A stretch of 64,000 bases of DNA from Aphrophora alni (taxonomy: Eukaryota; Arthropoda; Insecta; Hemiptera; Aphrophoridae): NCBI GenBank assembly GCA_963513935.1, contig OY740766.1:3626001-3690000 (forward strand), read 5' to 3'. This document shows positions 20,549-35,369 of the stretch, piece by piece. Each line of letters opens with the position of its first letter. Positions within the stretch are counted from its first letter, which is position 1. Both the position numbers and the translations under genes were made by a program. The notes beneath the pieces were generated by a model. It ran no database searches and was not told the origin of the DNA. It was given only the letters and a program-made list of their open reading frames with translations.

Positions 20549-20920
20549 TTGGAAATCCAGAGTGAACCTAGCTGGATTTATACCTTGTTCATGTACTCGG
20601 GTTGGATCTCTCTCTTATATTTTTACTACTAGGTCTCTCTTCATCAACACTTGTTCTTTTCCGACAACGATGCTATAACAGTATTAGAACACTAGCAAGG
20701 GCTTATTTTATAGTACGGACTTGGAAATCCATAGAGAACCTAGCTGGATTTATACCTTTTTCATGTACTCGGGTTGGATCTTTCTCTTATATTTTTACCG
20801 CCATGTCTCTCTGGATCAACACTTGTTCTTTTCCGAGCCTGAAACTATAAAATATTTAAAACACTAGCAAGGGGGCTCATTTTATAATACGGACTTGATA
20901 ATCTGGAGAGAACCTTGGAA
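20549..20920 (+). repeat. Tandem duplication, period about 172 bp, 2.1 copies
   Basis: GGAAATCCAGAGTGAACCTA at 20551 recurs as GGAAATCCATAGAGAACCTA at 20723, and a third partial start lies near 20897. The words CATGTACTCGGGTTGGATC, TATATTTTTAC and CAACACTTGTTCTTTTCCG recur in register. Open frames across the unit are a by-product. Confidence 0.85.
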
Positions 20921-21275
20921 ATTATTCGAGGATTAGGAGTCAGTATTTGATGCAATTTTCTACCTTTTTTTTTATAATTCGATGAAGACTGAGGTCTTGT
21001 AGTAATTAATTGCCTTTAAACATCAAGGAAAGATTAGATCATTGAAAGGTTAGAACATCTTTACTTACACCTTATGTTGCCAATTTGATATGAACTGTGA
21101 AAAGAATGTTAAGTTGAAGAGGGGTCGGTGGTCGGATGTCGAGTGCACGTTGGTGAAGTTGAACATTTTTGTTTTAATATTATTTGGTTTTTGGTTCGAT
21201 TTGTTGGTTTTATTTTAAGGACCATGTTATGCTCTGTTTTTGTTACAAGGCAATTAATGTACGATGGTCTTAAGA

Positions 21276-21455
21276 AAAAGTCAAAGCAACTGTTAAAAGT
21301 CAAAGTAACTGTTATAAGTAACTGTTAAAAGTCAAAGTAACTGTTAAAAGTAAAGTAACTGTTGAAAGTCAAAGTAACTGTTAAAAGTAAAGTAACTGTT
21401 GAAAGTCAAAGTAACTGTTAAAAGTCAAAGTAACTGTTAAAAGTCAAAGTAACTG
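21276..21455 (+). repeat. Minisatellite with unit of about 18-20 bp
   Basis: About nine copies of AAGTCAAAGTAACTGTTAA vary by loss of a few bases (AAGTAAAGTAACTGTTG). The unit contains GTAACTGTTA and no coding signal. Confidence 0.9.
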
Positions 21456-21459
21456 TATC

Positions 21460-23050
21460 ATTGTCAAGGGCAGTTTGTAAGCCGCAGCCCTCACACTGTT
21501 ACTTTCTACAGTATCCTTCATTTTAATAGATCGGAAACAGCGTAAGTTGGATTGATATACATAATAGCACAGTGTATTTAGTAATGAGACACTTTTATAA
21601 ACATAACACTGTATTTATTATTAATGAAAAATAAGTAAACAATGGGCCAAAAAAATAATTAAAGTAAAATAAACTGTTATTCCTTTAATAAATAAAGGAG
21701 TATTGAAATTCTGGTTTGTTTTAAACAGTTAATAATGTTCGTATAATGCTAGCTAAATTTGAAAGGGAAAATCATAAATTGAGTTCATAGATTTCACGTC
21801 CATCCTCCCGGTAATAAAAACTCGTTTTGCAATTTAATAAAGACGAACAGACTACAAAGTATTCTGAAATAAGGTGGCATTTAGTTACAATAACTTGTGG
21901 AATACCGAATAGTTTGGTGTCAAATATGGATAAGAAATCGATTAGTTGGGTATATTTTTGGTCTTCTCTAAATTGCTTAATAGTGTAAATTTCGCTATTC
22001 TATCAACAAAGTTATGTAAGTACCGCTTTGTATAAGAAAACATATTTAAAATCATTCAATTAACACGGGGAATATTACATAAAACAGCAGGTATCCCTCC
22101 TGAGATGCTACAGAATCGCCAAGTTGCAAAAAGGGAACCAGTTCCAGTGGGTGATTAACACAAACAATTTTAAAATGTATTTTCTTCTCTACTTTAAGAA
22201 AATATAGGATACAAAATTTTCTTTGTTCCATAAGGCAAAGCCAGAAAAAAAACCCATTTTTTTTGCATATTTGGGTCATCCTGTATATGGTACCTAATTT
22301 TTTTTCTCACTCTGTAGACCAGAGAAGGTCTGTTCTACAAATTCCGTTTGATTCATTTGCGTATCTAAACAGTTCTGATAGTTTTGAAACACCCCATATA
22401 TAGCCTACGTCATATGGTGGGGGTCACTGTAACAGATTATGTGTGAATAAAATGAAAGGAAATGATGAAAATACAGCTAAGGAAGATTTGAATTTCGAAT
22501 AAGAAATGTGTTAAATATTCAAATCAAATACTCGTGTCTAACTACAGGTTCTATGAACAGAAGACCAAGCTTTTTTGGATGTTGCAATACTTTCAATAAA
22601 TCGATCTCAATCTTATCACTCTGATGGTTGGTGTAATTAATTTTAGAATTATTAAATGAAGGAAACAAAATAGTAGAATTTATTTGGTATTTTCATAACC
22701 CCGAGACGCTTGAACAGGTTTAAATGAACACATAGAAAGCGATGAAGTACCATGTAAAAACATCCAACGGGACAGTTCAAATTTAGTTTATTAATGTAAG
22801 TTTATTTTTGTACGATTCTCGTTCTTTGAAACGCGAGCTGTATTTCAAGTCCATGCTTTGCACTGAATGGCTGCCATTTTAAAATGGAAATAAAGTCTAT
22901 TCTCTACATAAATGTTTCAGCCTAATTGGAAAGCAGAATTGTCTGTAACGAGTAATAAACAAACGTACAGACTAAATTCCAAATAGTAATGTTAAATCAA
23001 GACTTTGCTCTTCTTTTTCGATAATTTTAACGCTTGTTATGCTTGAGATA
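21460..23050. other. AT-rich spacer with possible element end near 22.3 kb
   Basis: At 22270-22300 the minus strand reads CATATACAGGATGACCCAAA, which resembles the CAGGGTGxCCCAAA termini of several insect transposons. No transposase is seen. A segment at 22840-22880 (minus) is related to 24540-24590 (plus) around GTGCAAAGCATGGACT. Confidence 0.3.
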
Positions 23051-23054
23051 TTTG

Positions 23055-23246
23055 TGTAACCTAGTCGTCATCATTGTATTAAAAAAAGAAGGACGGTAGA
23101 AGTAAAGAGACCTGGAATACACTAAGATTGTCAGAGTCGGAAAAGAATAACAGTTGGTCAAGAGAAAAGATGAAAGAGAGGTAGTGAACTCAAGACTACA
23201 TGAAGAACAGTGTAGAACTAGCTGGAATACTCTGGGATTGCCCACC
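23055..23246. repeat. Dispersed repeat family D, copy 2
   Basis: Shares GGAATACACTAAGATTGTCAG, GTCGGAAAAGAATAACAGTTG, GTCAAGAG, AAGACTACATGAAGAA and AGCTGGAATACTCTGGGATTG in the same order as the copies at 13.7 and 38.9 kb. The upstream AGTCGTCATCAT stretch extends the homology with the 38.9-kb copy. Confidence 0.7.
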
Positions 23247-23249
23247 AGT

Positions 23250-25400
23250 ACTCATTATGAGTGGGTGACAATAAGTGAAATCCTTCATGGTCGCCGCTTT
23301 GGGTGGTGAATTATTACAAAAAGAACGAACATTTTGTGATATGTGAACTATTACGATATAAATCTGTTTGGGTCTCTAGGAGAGGGGAGGGAAGGAGTTG
23401 TTAATATAATAAATATTAAGAGAGACTACCAGACAAAGAACATAAGTGAGTTGTATCGTTGAAAGCCGGATTGTCAGTATATTTGAAGATATTCAAGAAA
23501 AAAAAAAATCGTATAATTTGTAATGGACTGAAAGTTTTTTTTTCTTTTTTCAAATATTGAAATATCGGCCTATACATGCTCGTTTTCATTGAAATCGTGT
23601 TAGTAGTTTTCGAAGAAAATGACTCACAGACAGGTGGGACATGATTTTCTAAAATACAATTTCTTATCAAAAATCGTAATCGTGTTAAGGAAAGTCTTTA
23701 AGTTGCATTAAGGAATTAATAACTTTTCAAAAAATCCATGTATCTTAATTTTTGGAAGAAGTATTAAACCGTAAACTTATTATTAATTTAATTAATTTTA
23801 AAATCTCAAACGTTATTTTTGCTTCAAAATCTCTAAATCAAAGGTTGATCCTACAAGCACTTTCGAAACACCATTTTCAAAATATGTAAATCGTTGGTTC
23901 AGAAAAACAGTTTGTCTCTAAGTTGAATTGAAAATGTATACAAAGTACAAACATTTTGAACAATACCAATTACACGCAAGGAAAAAACAACCAATAGCCT
24001 AATACGGAAAAGAAAAATACAATAGTGATCAGTATAGCAATATCTAGGGCAGCGTTAATTACCATATGATTTTTCAGATCAGCTGTTATTATTAGCTTTT
24101 TTGAAGTTATATATACAGTATATAGGTTTCTTAAGAGGTATGCGCAGAAACTTTGCGCAGATGAGATTAGTTAATTATATTAATTTAAACTAGAAATACA
24201 GACAGTAATTAAACCTAAGCCTTTATTGTAAACATAATAAAATATAGTACAAAGAAGGTCACCCTATTGAAGTGAGCTGTCCTATTGATAGTTTAGAGTA
24301 TACATTATCTCAAGTAGCTCTCTATTGCAGTAATAATAGATATTACAGTTATACCATGCTGTAATGTTGGAAGGTGAAATTCTATTGGTGTTTTTTTTTA
24401 TATCCAAAGTATTAACTGGCCGTTTGTTCTGTTAAACGAGTGTACCAATCAAAGAAGGTTCTTTGCAATTAGGCCGAGCGGCGTGTGTACAGCTTACACG
24501 GTTTTTGATAATTTATTATTTTTTTAAATAAGGACCATTCAAAACAGTGCCGAGTGCAAAGCATGGACTGGAATAGTGCGCAAGCTCCAAAGTATTAAAG
24601 ATAATGATGACAACGAGGCACAACGAGACTTCAACTTAAACGAACGAAATTTTAGCTGTTTTCTAAATCTGGAAATAAGTTGCTATACAACTAGGCCGAA
24701 CGATGTAGGCCTATATACAAGGTTTTTACATTTTTCCCCGCTTAAAAAATGTGCCACTCAAAAGAGTTACAGCACGGTTCTAAGACATACATGGGGGTAC
24801 ATGACATACAAAGGAATGTATGTTCCGAAGTATTAAATGTAAAGATGTAATTAGGTACAACTAGCATTCGTCTAAGAAACCAGAAATTAAATTTCAACTG
24901 TTTTCTAACACCTTTTCTCGTGAAATTGTTATCCGAACAACAATTGAAAAACTTCCAATATTTACTTTTTGATGTTTTCATTTATAAGAATTAAAATCAT
25001 TTAAAGTTTCAAGGGTTACCAAAATATTAGCCTAAACAAATTATACTTTGCATAATGGTTACGTCGTTTTGTTTCCTAAAATTATCTCTAAAAGTTAAAC
25101 TTATATTTACGTATTAATGAGTTAAAGTAAAATATAAACGATAGTCGGGTCAGTTACGCTTAAAGTAAATTGCATACCAGTCACTGAACTACCAGTGGTA
25201 AGCGGGGGGGGGGTAAATGTTAAGTTAATATAGTAAGCATTTTAGGGTTTATATGGATGGGCACAGCATAATATTTACTACCACTTTGATCCTAATCCAA
25301 GGTAAACATCACAATCACAATATAAAAAGCAAGCCACCAAAAAAGGTTTAACTTTTATTATTTCTATCTCTGAGAGGTGTCAATGAATGTGTTATGTAAT
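23250..25400. other. AT-rich spacer with dispersed motifs
   Basis: Around 24010-24100 a segment with TGATCAGTATAGCAA and GATCAGCTGTTAT matches pieces at 4.0 and 4.8 kb. The patch 24470-24640 is richer in CpG. A frame from 24576 starts with GTG and is not recognised. A G10 run lies at 25204-25213. Confidence 0.35.
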
Positions 25401-26345
25401 GTTGTCTACAACAAGAACGAAGTTGTCCACAATAAGAACGAAGTTGTCTACAATAAGAACGAAGTTGTCCACAATAAGAACGAAGTTGTCTACAATAAGA
25501 ACGAAGTTGTCTACAAAAAGAACGAAGTTGTCCACAATAAGAACGAAGTTGTCCACAATAAGAACGAAGTTGTCTACAACAAGAACAAAGTTGTCTCTAA
25601 TAAGAACGAAGTTGTCCACAATAAGAACGAAGTTGTCCACAATAAGAACGAAGTTGTCCACAATAAGAACGAAGTTGTCTACAACAAGAACGAAGTTGTC
25701 TCTAATAAGAACGAAGTTGTCCACAATAAGAACGATGTTGGCTACAATAAGAACGAAGTTGTCCACAATAAGAACGAAGTTGTCCACAATAAGAACGAAG
25801 TTGTCCACAATAAGAACGAAGTTGTCCACAATAAGAACGAAGTTGTCCACAATAAGAACGAAGTTGTCCAAAATAAGAACGAAGTTGTCTACAATAAGAA
25901 CGAAGTTGTCCACAATAAGAACGAAGTTGTCCACAATAAGAACGAAGTTGTCCACAATAAGAACGAAGTTGTCCACAATAAGAACGAAGTTGTCTACAAT
26001 AAGAAAGAAGTTGTCCACAATAAGAACGAAGTTGTCCACAATAAGAACGAAGTTGTCTACAATAAGAACGAAGTTGTCCACAATAAGAACGAAGTTGTCC
26101 ACAATTAGAACGAAGTTGTCCACAATAAGAACGAAGTTGTCCACAATAAGAACGAAGTTGTCTACAATAAGAACGAAGTTGACTACAATAAGAACGAAGT
26201 TGTCCACAATAAGAACGAAGTTGTCTACAATAAGAACGAAGTTGTCTACAACAAGAACGAAGTCGTCCACAATAAGAACGAAGTTGTCCACATTAAGAAC
26301 GAAGTAGTCTCTAATAAGAACGATGTTGTCCACAATAAGAAAGAA
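25401..26345 (+). repeat. 21-bp minisatellite, 45 units
   Basis: The unit GTTGTCCACAATAAGAACGAA repeats 45 times over 945 bp. Variants are concentrated at a few positions (TCTACA for TCCACA, AACAAG for AATAAG, TCTCTAATAAG). Because 21 is divisible by three, stop-free frames of about 243, 306 and 349 codons run through it on both strands. They end at the array edges and carry no other protein features, so I do not call a gene. Confidence 0.95.
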
Positions 26346-29300
26346 GTTCGTTCTCAATTTTGTATAAATTGGACAAAATTTGTAAACTCTAGAAGAGCTC
26401 CAGTTTATGTAGAAGTGCCTAGTTACAGTTTTATCTGTCAATGAGAGATCTTAATTAAGTAAAATACTTACAATTACAATTTGCAAGAGGGTAGAGTAAC
26501 CCGGAACACACTTTATAAAACAAATTAATGTACTCCCAGTCATGGTACTCGCCCAGTCTGTCTCACTAGCCAACGCTTACAGAGGTTCTATGTAAGCAAA
26601 GAGCTAATACTCTGTTTCACGTCTAGTTGGCACTGTATATTAATGCGGTGATTCTTTGTTACTCCAAGTAACATCGTCTGAATTAAACACATAAAACTAA
26701 ACAGTTCTATGAAGGAAAACCTAAACAATAAAATAATTCCAACAGCTATTCATCTCTGTTAAAACTGAATGTAAGTTTTTCCGGCGACTCTACTTATTCA
26801 ACATTAATTTATATATATTTTTTAAATATTAATGTAAATAAAGTGTCCTCCTTTACAGCCTTATGATATACACTAGATAAAAAATACAGTAGTTACACAG
26901 TAAATAACAACAACAGAAACCCCTACTAAAAAATCCCCAAAATTTTTACTAAACCTGCATCCTTATTTAACTATTAAAGACATAGAACATTTCTTAATGA
27001 AAATAAGTAAAATGCCATAATGGATCTATTGAAGGGTCTAATTTGTTGCAAAGTTCTTTTGAAGTAGCAATTTGAATTCAAAACGCCTATGCTATGTTTC
27101 ACGAAATTACATTTTTGTCAAGATTTTTGGGATATCACCGATACTGTTCAAAATTTCAAACAAAAATATCAATGAAACTTGTATAACATTTTAACGTTTC
27201 TACAGTAAAAGTACACCCGAGGAGGTCCGTAGAGAACCCAACAAACAGGATTGTAGTATAGAAACGTAAACACTACTATAGACTAAGGTGAAACAATATT
27301 TCTTAAAATCCGTGAAAAATGTTGAGTTTGTAATAATAAACATCAAATTGTTTTCGCAAAGTTGATAACATATTTTACATGAGTTAATTTACCAGTCGAT
27401 ATGAATAGAAAGATCACGAATGCTTGCTAAAAGTTCAAACTTATCACCATTAAATGTGTATTAAACAAGTCGAACTCTGTTAGTACCATGAACTTACATT
27501 TAACCACAGTTTAAATCTAGCTTCCTTTTCAGTATATTCATTTGTATATTTCAATATGGTGTTTTTAATGAGCAAGTCATTTGTCGCCCTGCGTATTTTA
27601 ACGTCGTCGTACAAAAGACATTTCAAGTAATTGATTACTTATGGTTGATCGTTTATAAGCAAACTAAAAGTGAATCTAAATTACTCCCCTGTGTGTTATC
27701 TGCTACAAAAATTACTGGAACGGTAATTATTTTTAAACGTTGCTGAAGAAAACTAGAAAAAAAGTAACCAACTTTCGGCGGTCGTATTCTCATCTAAAGA
27801 AAGAAAAACAGAAGTGAGTGTAAGGAGATTAGTTAGCGTGGAACTACAAGGTGTAAAACGATGCGGATAATGAGATATATAATGTTTAACATGAATATTT
27901 TTTTTTGTAAATTATATATTTAAAAACTTTGGTCTAAGAAGTATTTAGTAAAACCCTCATTGAATTTATACAACTTTCAAAGCATTTTATAGACTGCCAA
28001 TTGAATATGAAACAAGGTATAATTATATACGTCTTCATTTGGTTCCCTTGTGTTTGTATCTCGACCATAGTGCGTTTCATAACTCTTGGAAAGTCAAGAT
28101 ATCCAAATTATGTTATATTTTAAATAGTTGTGTTTGTATTATCAGTAGTTCTGTTAGTCCTTCAACAAATCGGTTCATGTAAAACCAATGTGGTTACCGC
28201 CTAGCGTGTGATGTGACACAATACTACCACTCACAGGTAGAAATAATAAAAGTTAAATACTCTTCCTGTGTTGTGGTTATGATTTACTATCCAATGGGGG
28301 TCTCAGTGGTAGTAAAACAATTGATGTAAACCCTAGTGCGATGAGATTACCTTTAATTGAAAAAACGAAACTATTGCTGTTATAGTGTCGGGTGGTCCAT
28401 TGTGTTTGAAACGTGAATAATCCGATTAGTGTTTAGATTTTATTTTAATTCGTATTGATGCGTTTGTAAAAGTTAAATTGTGTTTTTAGTTTTTAGGTAG
28501 TTTTTCGGAGAAACTTTTATAAAATAGTTCAAATTTCAATTTTCTTGGAAGACGTTTTTGTACGGCTATTCTTTACGCCTATTTCACACTATTATATTTA
28601 CTTTGCTTTTCGTAGCAAAATGGGAGCATTCATTCACTAGGGAGTATCCGCGTGTTTAAGAAAATTAGCGTTAAAATAATATTGCGCTTTTCCTTGCTCT
28701 TCATGTTATTTTCTAATATTTGAACTGTGCTAAAGAAGTTGCTATATTCATGACCCTCACTGACAAGCATTGCGTCCATTTTCTAAGGTTTAATAAGTAA
28801 ATAAATGATTGCTTTAGGTATACCAAACTTAGAGCTAGCTACACATAAACAATTATTGATCTATAGTAAAATTGATCCAAATGGTTGAAAGAAATGTAAA
28901 ACAAAAATATACTTTTTTTTTTGGTTTCAAAAAATTTACTACAAATATTTGCTCCTTTAAAACGAAAATTAAGTTTTATCTGTGGTGCATGTTTAATCTC
29001 AAAATCTTTTGGTTTTTTGGTTTTTCTAACTCCAAAAATATATGCAACTGATTTTTTGTAATTCCGCAATAATGATCGGTTCAAAAGGTTGTCACAACGA
29101 TGTTCTTTGTTACAAATAAACGTTTCTATATTTGAAAAAATTGAAAGTTTTTAGAAAATAACTTCTCGCCCGTTCGGATCCTATGTGTTATATCCACATC
29201 CAATGACAACAAAGTTTGTTTCCTTTATTAAAAAGTATAACTATAAACTTAGAAATTTTAATTCGAACGGCATGTTTTTAAAACTATCAAACAAATCATG

Positions 29301-30627
29301 CGAAAATATTGTACAAATTTTCTCACTAACTCTTACAAAACGAAATCAGAATCTAAAGATTAGGAGTATAAATTCTCATTTTTTGCTTAAAAATACAGGA
29401 TTTTGTTTTTATGCAGGATCTAATCGCACACAAACAGAATGCATTATTTGTCATCTCCTGCAAATAATTCCGATATGGAAGTTATTCTTTTAAAAAAGAT
29501 TTAACGAATCTCGGGCGACAACGTAGAGTTTAAATCGGCTCAATCAATTTCCATTAAATTTGAGTGACTAACATATTTCAAAGTGCAATTGTATTTTATT
29601 TAAATAAACAAAATAGACAGCGTTTTCTGAGGAATTAACGCGTCATTATGAGCGTCATCTTCGAAAGTTCCTGTTAGTTTTGTAACCTTTAAATTATTAG
29701 TAATAAATTAATTATAAGCCCTACAAGGTAATATTTATTTTTTGCGCTAACTGTATCTTTCTTAAATACAAATTTCGATTTGAGCTTAATTCCTTTCAAT
29801 TAAGATTTGGTTAGGTGTGTTGCTGTTTAACGTCTTAATTTACATTATAAAACTGTACTAATAAATAGTACAAACAATATCAACTATAGCGGAAATACAA
29901 TTAAATATTTGCGATTTAATAGTAATTAATCTTTGTGTAACATAATTCGGTTTAACATTGTTCTATAGTTTAAACCAAGCTTTTTAGTTACAAAACGTTT
30001 TTTATTTTAAAACATTTTTGAACTCGTGTCAGAATAGATAAGCAATTTGGAGTAGGTTTTAGACTGTGTTTTGTTTGCATGTTGTTTATAAAAAATATTA
30101 TATTTACATTGATTTTCAGCAAAATGTATTAAGAATAACATAAATACAGATCATGTACTGTTGCTTTGAGCTTTATAATATTGATGTTAGTTCTTCAGTG
30201 TTTATCAATACGGAAATGTTTTCTCGTTTTTTTTATTTTTTTTAAAGAAAATATGACTAATTGTCTACGAATTATAGGACGCTAAACTTAAAATAAAGTA
30301 TTATTTTTACTTTATTAATTCCCACAAAGATATATTTGATTATAAACACTTCTCCTAGTATTCAAGCATCAAGTTATCATCAAAAGCTTTACGCTCGGCA
30401 GAAGTGAACGGAATTTTCATAGCGCTAGTATGAACTCTCTCGTCTAACTACTTACAAATTCTGTGCGACATGTTCTCACTAAAACCTGATATATTCAATA
30501 TATTGTATTCAAACTTGCTGGAAATAATATTTTTAAAAGTATTACGAGTGTTGTGATTTTACATTTTTAATATTCTCAATATTTATAATATAATAGAATT
30601 GTATAATACTCTAAATAATAAATTAAA
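26346..30627. other. AT-rich spacer
   Basis: I see no gene. A segment at about 29265-29350 belongs to a dispersed family whose core ATTGTACAAATTTTCTCACT recurs near 50.9, 62.6, 62.8 and 63.3 kb. Confidence 0.4.
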
Positions 30628-30836
30628 CAAGGATAAAATAAAGCAAAAGCTTAAAGTTTCAAATATTTTAAAAGTATAAATGAGCTACAATTGCTACGAG
30701 TTGCCCGATGATGCCGCAAGGCAAAACAATTGTAGCTCATTTATATTATTAAAATATTTGAAACTTTAAGCTTTTGCTTTATTTTATCCTTGAATATGGA
30801 GTTTCAACAAGAAATATCTGCTATTACATTAAAGTT
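30628..30836. repeat. Foldback element, family F copy 2
   Basis: Arms 30628-30693 and 30727-30792 pair over 66 bp with 2 mismatches around a 33-nt loop. The arm sequence is that of the 15-kb element, and the shared 44-bp flank follows at 30793-30836, so this copy is in opposite orientation. The internal GGTATAGACAAC segment of copy 1 is missing here, which leaves a single core in the loop. Confidence 0.85.
30705..30735 (+). ncRNA. Hammerhead-like core in loop of foldback copy 2
   Basis: CCGATGA, a GCC-GCAA-GGC hairpin and AAAAC (the first G of GAAAC is changed to A), then a palindromic ACAATTGT. The altered G12 predicts an inactive copy. Confidence 0.3.
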
Positions 30837-30839
30837 GAA

Positions 30840-32835
<1,996 letters not shown>

Positions 32836-32839
32836 GATA

Positions 32840-34985
32840 GCGTCCTTAGAAGATGAGATGATCAGTTAATAAAAATTGTTTGTAATAATTATTATATAAT
32901 ATGACATCTTTATTATTAGTTAACAAGGATGGAATTCACTATCCTGCCAGGTACGTTCCTGTATAACGTGTATACAGGTGTTTAAAAAAGAAAGAGAAAT
33001 AGTTTGAGGGGATATCAAAAACTATTGAAACGTTGTTGAGAAATTGTTCGTTTACCTCTATCCGTCCGTATGTGTTTTTCCCAAATTTCACAACAACTCA
33101 AAACCCTTTTGTGATGCCAACTTTACATTTTGAATAGAGTTGTATATTGTCTTGTATTATTACAGTCACTTTAGTTCTTCTTTAATATCTTTATTCTAAA
33201 ATTTCATGAAAACTGTTTTACCAAAAATTACAAGATTGTCTAATTTTGAAATATTTGAGGATAAATCTAACGGCATGTTTTCGGGTACATATTGTGTGGA
33301 ATAATACATGTATTCACATAAAAACATGGCTTTTAGAATATTACTATTCAATTATTTATCAATAAAAGTTGGAACCTGTCACCATCTTGAAAGCCCAAAA
33401 ACCAAGTGTTAGGGCGTAATAGTGTTTTATACACTAATAAAATATTATAATACGCGTATGTACAAATTTTGAATTTAATATCTCAAATGTGTTGTAAGTT
33501 AGAGTGGATTTTGTGAAAAACACATATTGTCAGATAATCGTTAAACGCTCAATTTTAACTTCACTTCTTTTTGACGCCCCCCCTTTACTTACAAAATTAC
33601 ACCCCTTTCCTTCTTATATTTTGACAACAATTTCACCTAAATTAGACAGTTATATTAATACTAATTGCAGTAACATGTAGACTCAACAGTTTAGGCGATA
33701 TTTCTATTTACTGTTATCAATGTTTATACACACAATGTCTGCAGATAGACTGCTACGATTGTCGGCAACAGGAGGCAATCCGATCCTCCTTCTTGTTTTG
33801 GATTACTTACTCAATTCTAAGCATCAAATTTTGGGGCCTTTTTTTAAATAAGATATCGTTTGGTTTTCTTCTTCTTGGATTTAAAGAAAGAACACCATTA
33901 TTTAATATTGAGTTATCCTAATTTATTTAATGTAGGGCATTGAAATAATTATAATGCCCTACATTAGAAGTAACTTTGGTTAACAAAAGTAGTTTATTAT
34001 AACCAATTATATTATTTTCTAAAAAATAAATATACTATAAGAATAAATGATGATGACGTCATTGTTCAAATATAATTTGTTTTAACCAGCTCAAACGGGT
34101 TTTATTTGTTTTGTAGAAAATATTAAAACTGTATTTCTTTTAAAGTCATTAAATATCTGGATCTATTAGGCCTAATGTGAGGTCTACTATTTTCCAGTAG
34201 CCTATTTATAATTTTTTAATTAAATGTTTACTTTTATGAGTTCACTATTTTTAATGATTAAAATATTATAACTACTTTTTTTTGTAGACTCTTAGGTTTG
34301 TTTTTTTATTTATATTACTTAAATTGGTATTTTATATAACGTTAAATATGGCTCTTTAGAATAGATTTGCAACATATCTAGGCTTCCTAGAAACATTAGT
34401 TTCTTATTGAAATTTGTATATAGGCCTAGCCTACACGAAATGATGTTATTTTTTAGAAAATCTAAAATTATGTTTAAAAAAAGTATTTCTATGTGTACAA
34501 TGTTTAATAAAATGTCAATGAACTAAATTAAAAATGTTAATTTTAAAATAATGTAAATACCATGAAGACTATTAATGTTTTGTAAATCAGGATTTTTGTT
34601 TTTATTAATACGACATCAAAATATTGCCTTAAATGAGTTATTTTTGGGTTTAGAACAAAATAATAGTTTATTTCTTGATATTTTTGAACAAAATTATTAA
34701 AAAATTTAAAAACAAAAATTTGATACAATTAACCATGCCTCGGTTGTAGGCCAAGAAATAACAGCACCAGAATCATGTATATTTACAGAAACTTGTATTT
34801 ATGACACAACAACCAATGTATTTAATAACTGAGTCTTGTATAAGATAACAAGTTTTAATCCAAGACACAAAACTGAAATTCCGAGAAAAACAAAGTTTAT
34901 CCAAACACTGCGACATATTTGTAAACCAAATGTTTAATTCCTGAGATATAAGCTGAGTATTCGGGATAATAAATATAGAGGTAGG
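32840..34985. other. AT-rich spacer with a 14-bp hairpin at 33928-33966
   Basis: TAATGTAGGGCATT and its exact reverse complement are separated by 11 nt. Nothing else is supported. The minus frame at 34543-34728 is low-complexity. Confidence 0.45.
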
Positions 34986-34989
34986 AGCG

Positions 34990-35039
34990 GCTTAGCAAGG
35001 GGATTTGTAAAAATCCCTCCAAAAAATCCCTAGCTAAGC
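34990..35039. repeat. Nested hairpins
   Basis: GGGATTT-GTAA-AAATCCC (35000-35017) sits inside GCTTAG...CTAAGC (34990-34995 and 35034-35039). The structure could fold on either strand. No T-run or gene context makes it a terminator. Confidence 0.6.
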
Positions 35040-35269
35040 TATCGGCTTAAGCACAAAATCACTGGATCTAAGACAATTTCAAGTACTTACGCGAAACTCG
35101 GAATCCTGTACACTGTTAATACCTTGTTGAAACACTGACCGCTAGGATTTAGACGATCCTTATGTCTTAGACTACATTTAGTATTTTTTTTTAAAAACAA
35201 AAAAACAAACACTTTTCTATGACGAGGCTTTGAACAAATTGACCTGGGCTATAGAAGTGATCGCTCCAG

Positions 35270-35365
35270 CTTTGTGGGCAAGTTAAGCCTGTATCCGCCA
35301 GAGCGCACGCTTGCCCCTCCTTCTCCCCCCCTACTTCCCGACGCCCAACCCCCTACACGGCTAAT
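35270..35365. other. GC- and C-rich island
   Basis: About 95 bp rich in C and CpG (GCCAGAGCGCACGCTTGCCC, then long C/T runs) stand out from the surrounding AT-rich DNA. No open frame or splice signal explains it. Confidence 0.5.
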
Positions 35366-35369
35366 ATAT

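Noticed and set aside
25377..26441. Frames of 243-349 codons through the 21-bp array as protein genes
   Set aside because: They exist because 21 is a multiple of 3. They stay open on several frames and both strands at once, and nothing protein-like lies outside the array.
35000..35017. Rho-independent terminator
   Set aside because: It has no following T-run and no bacterial context.
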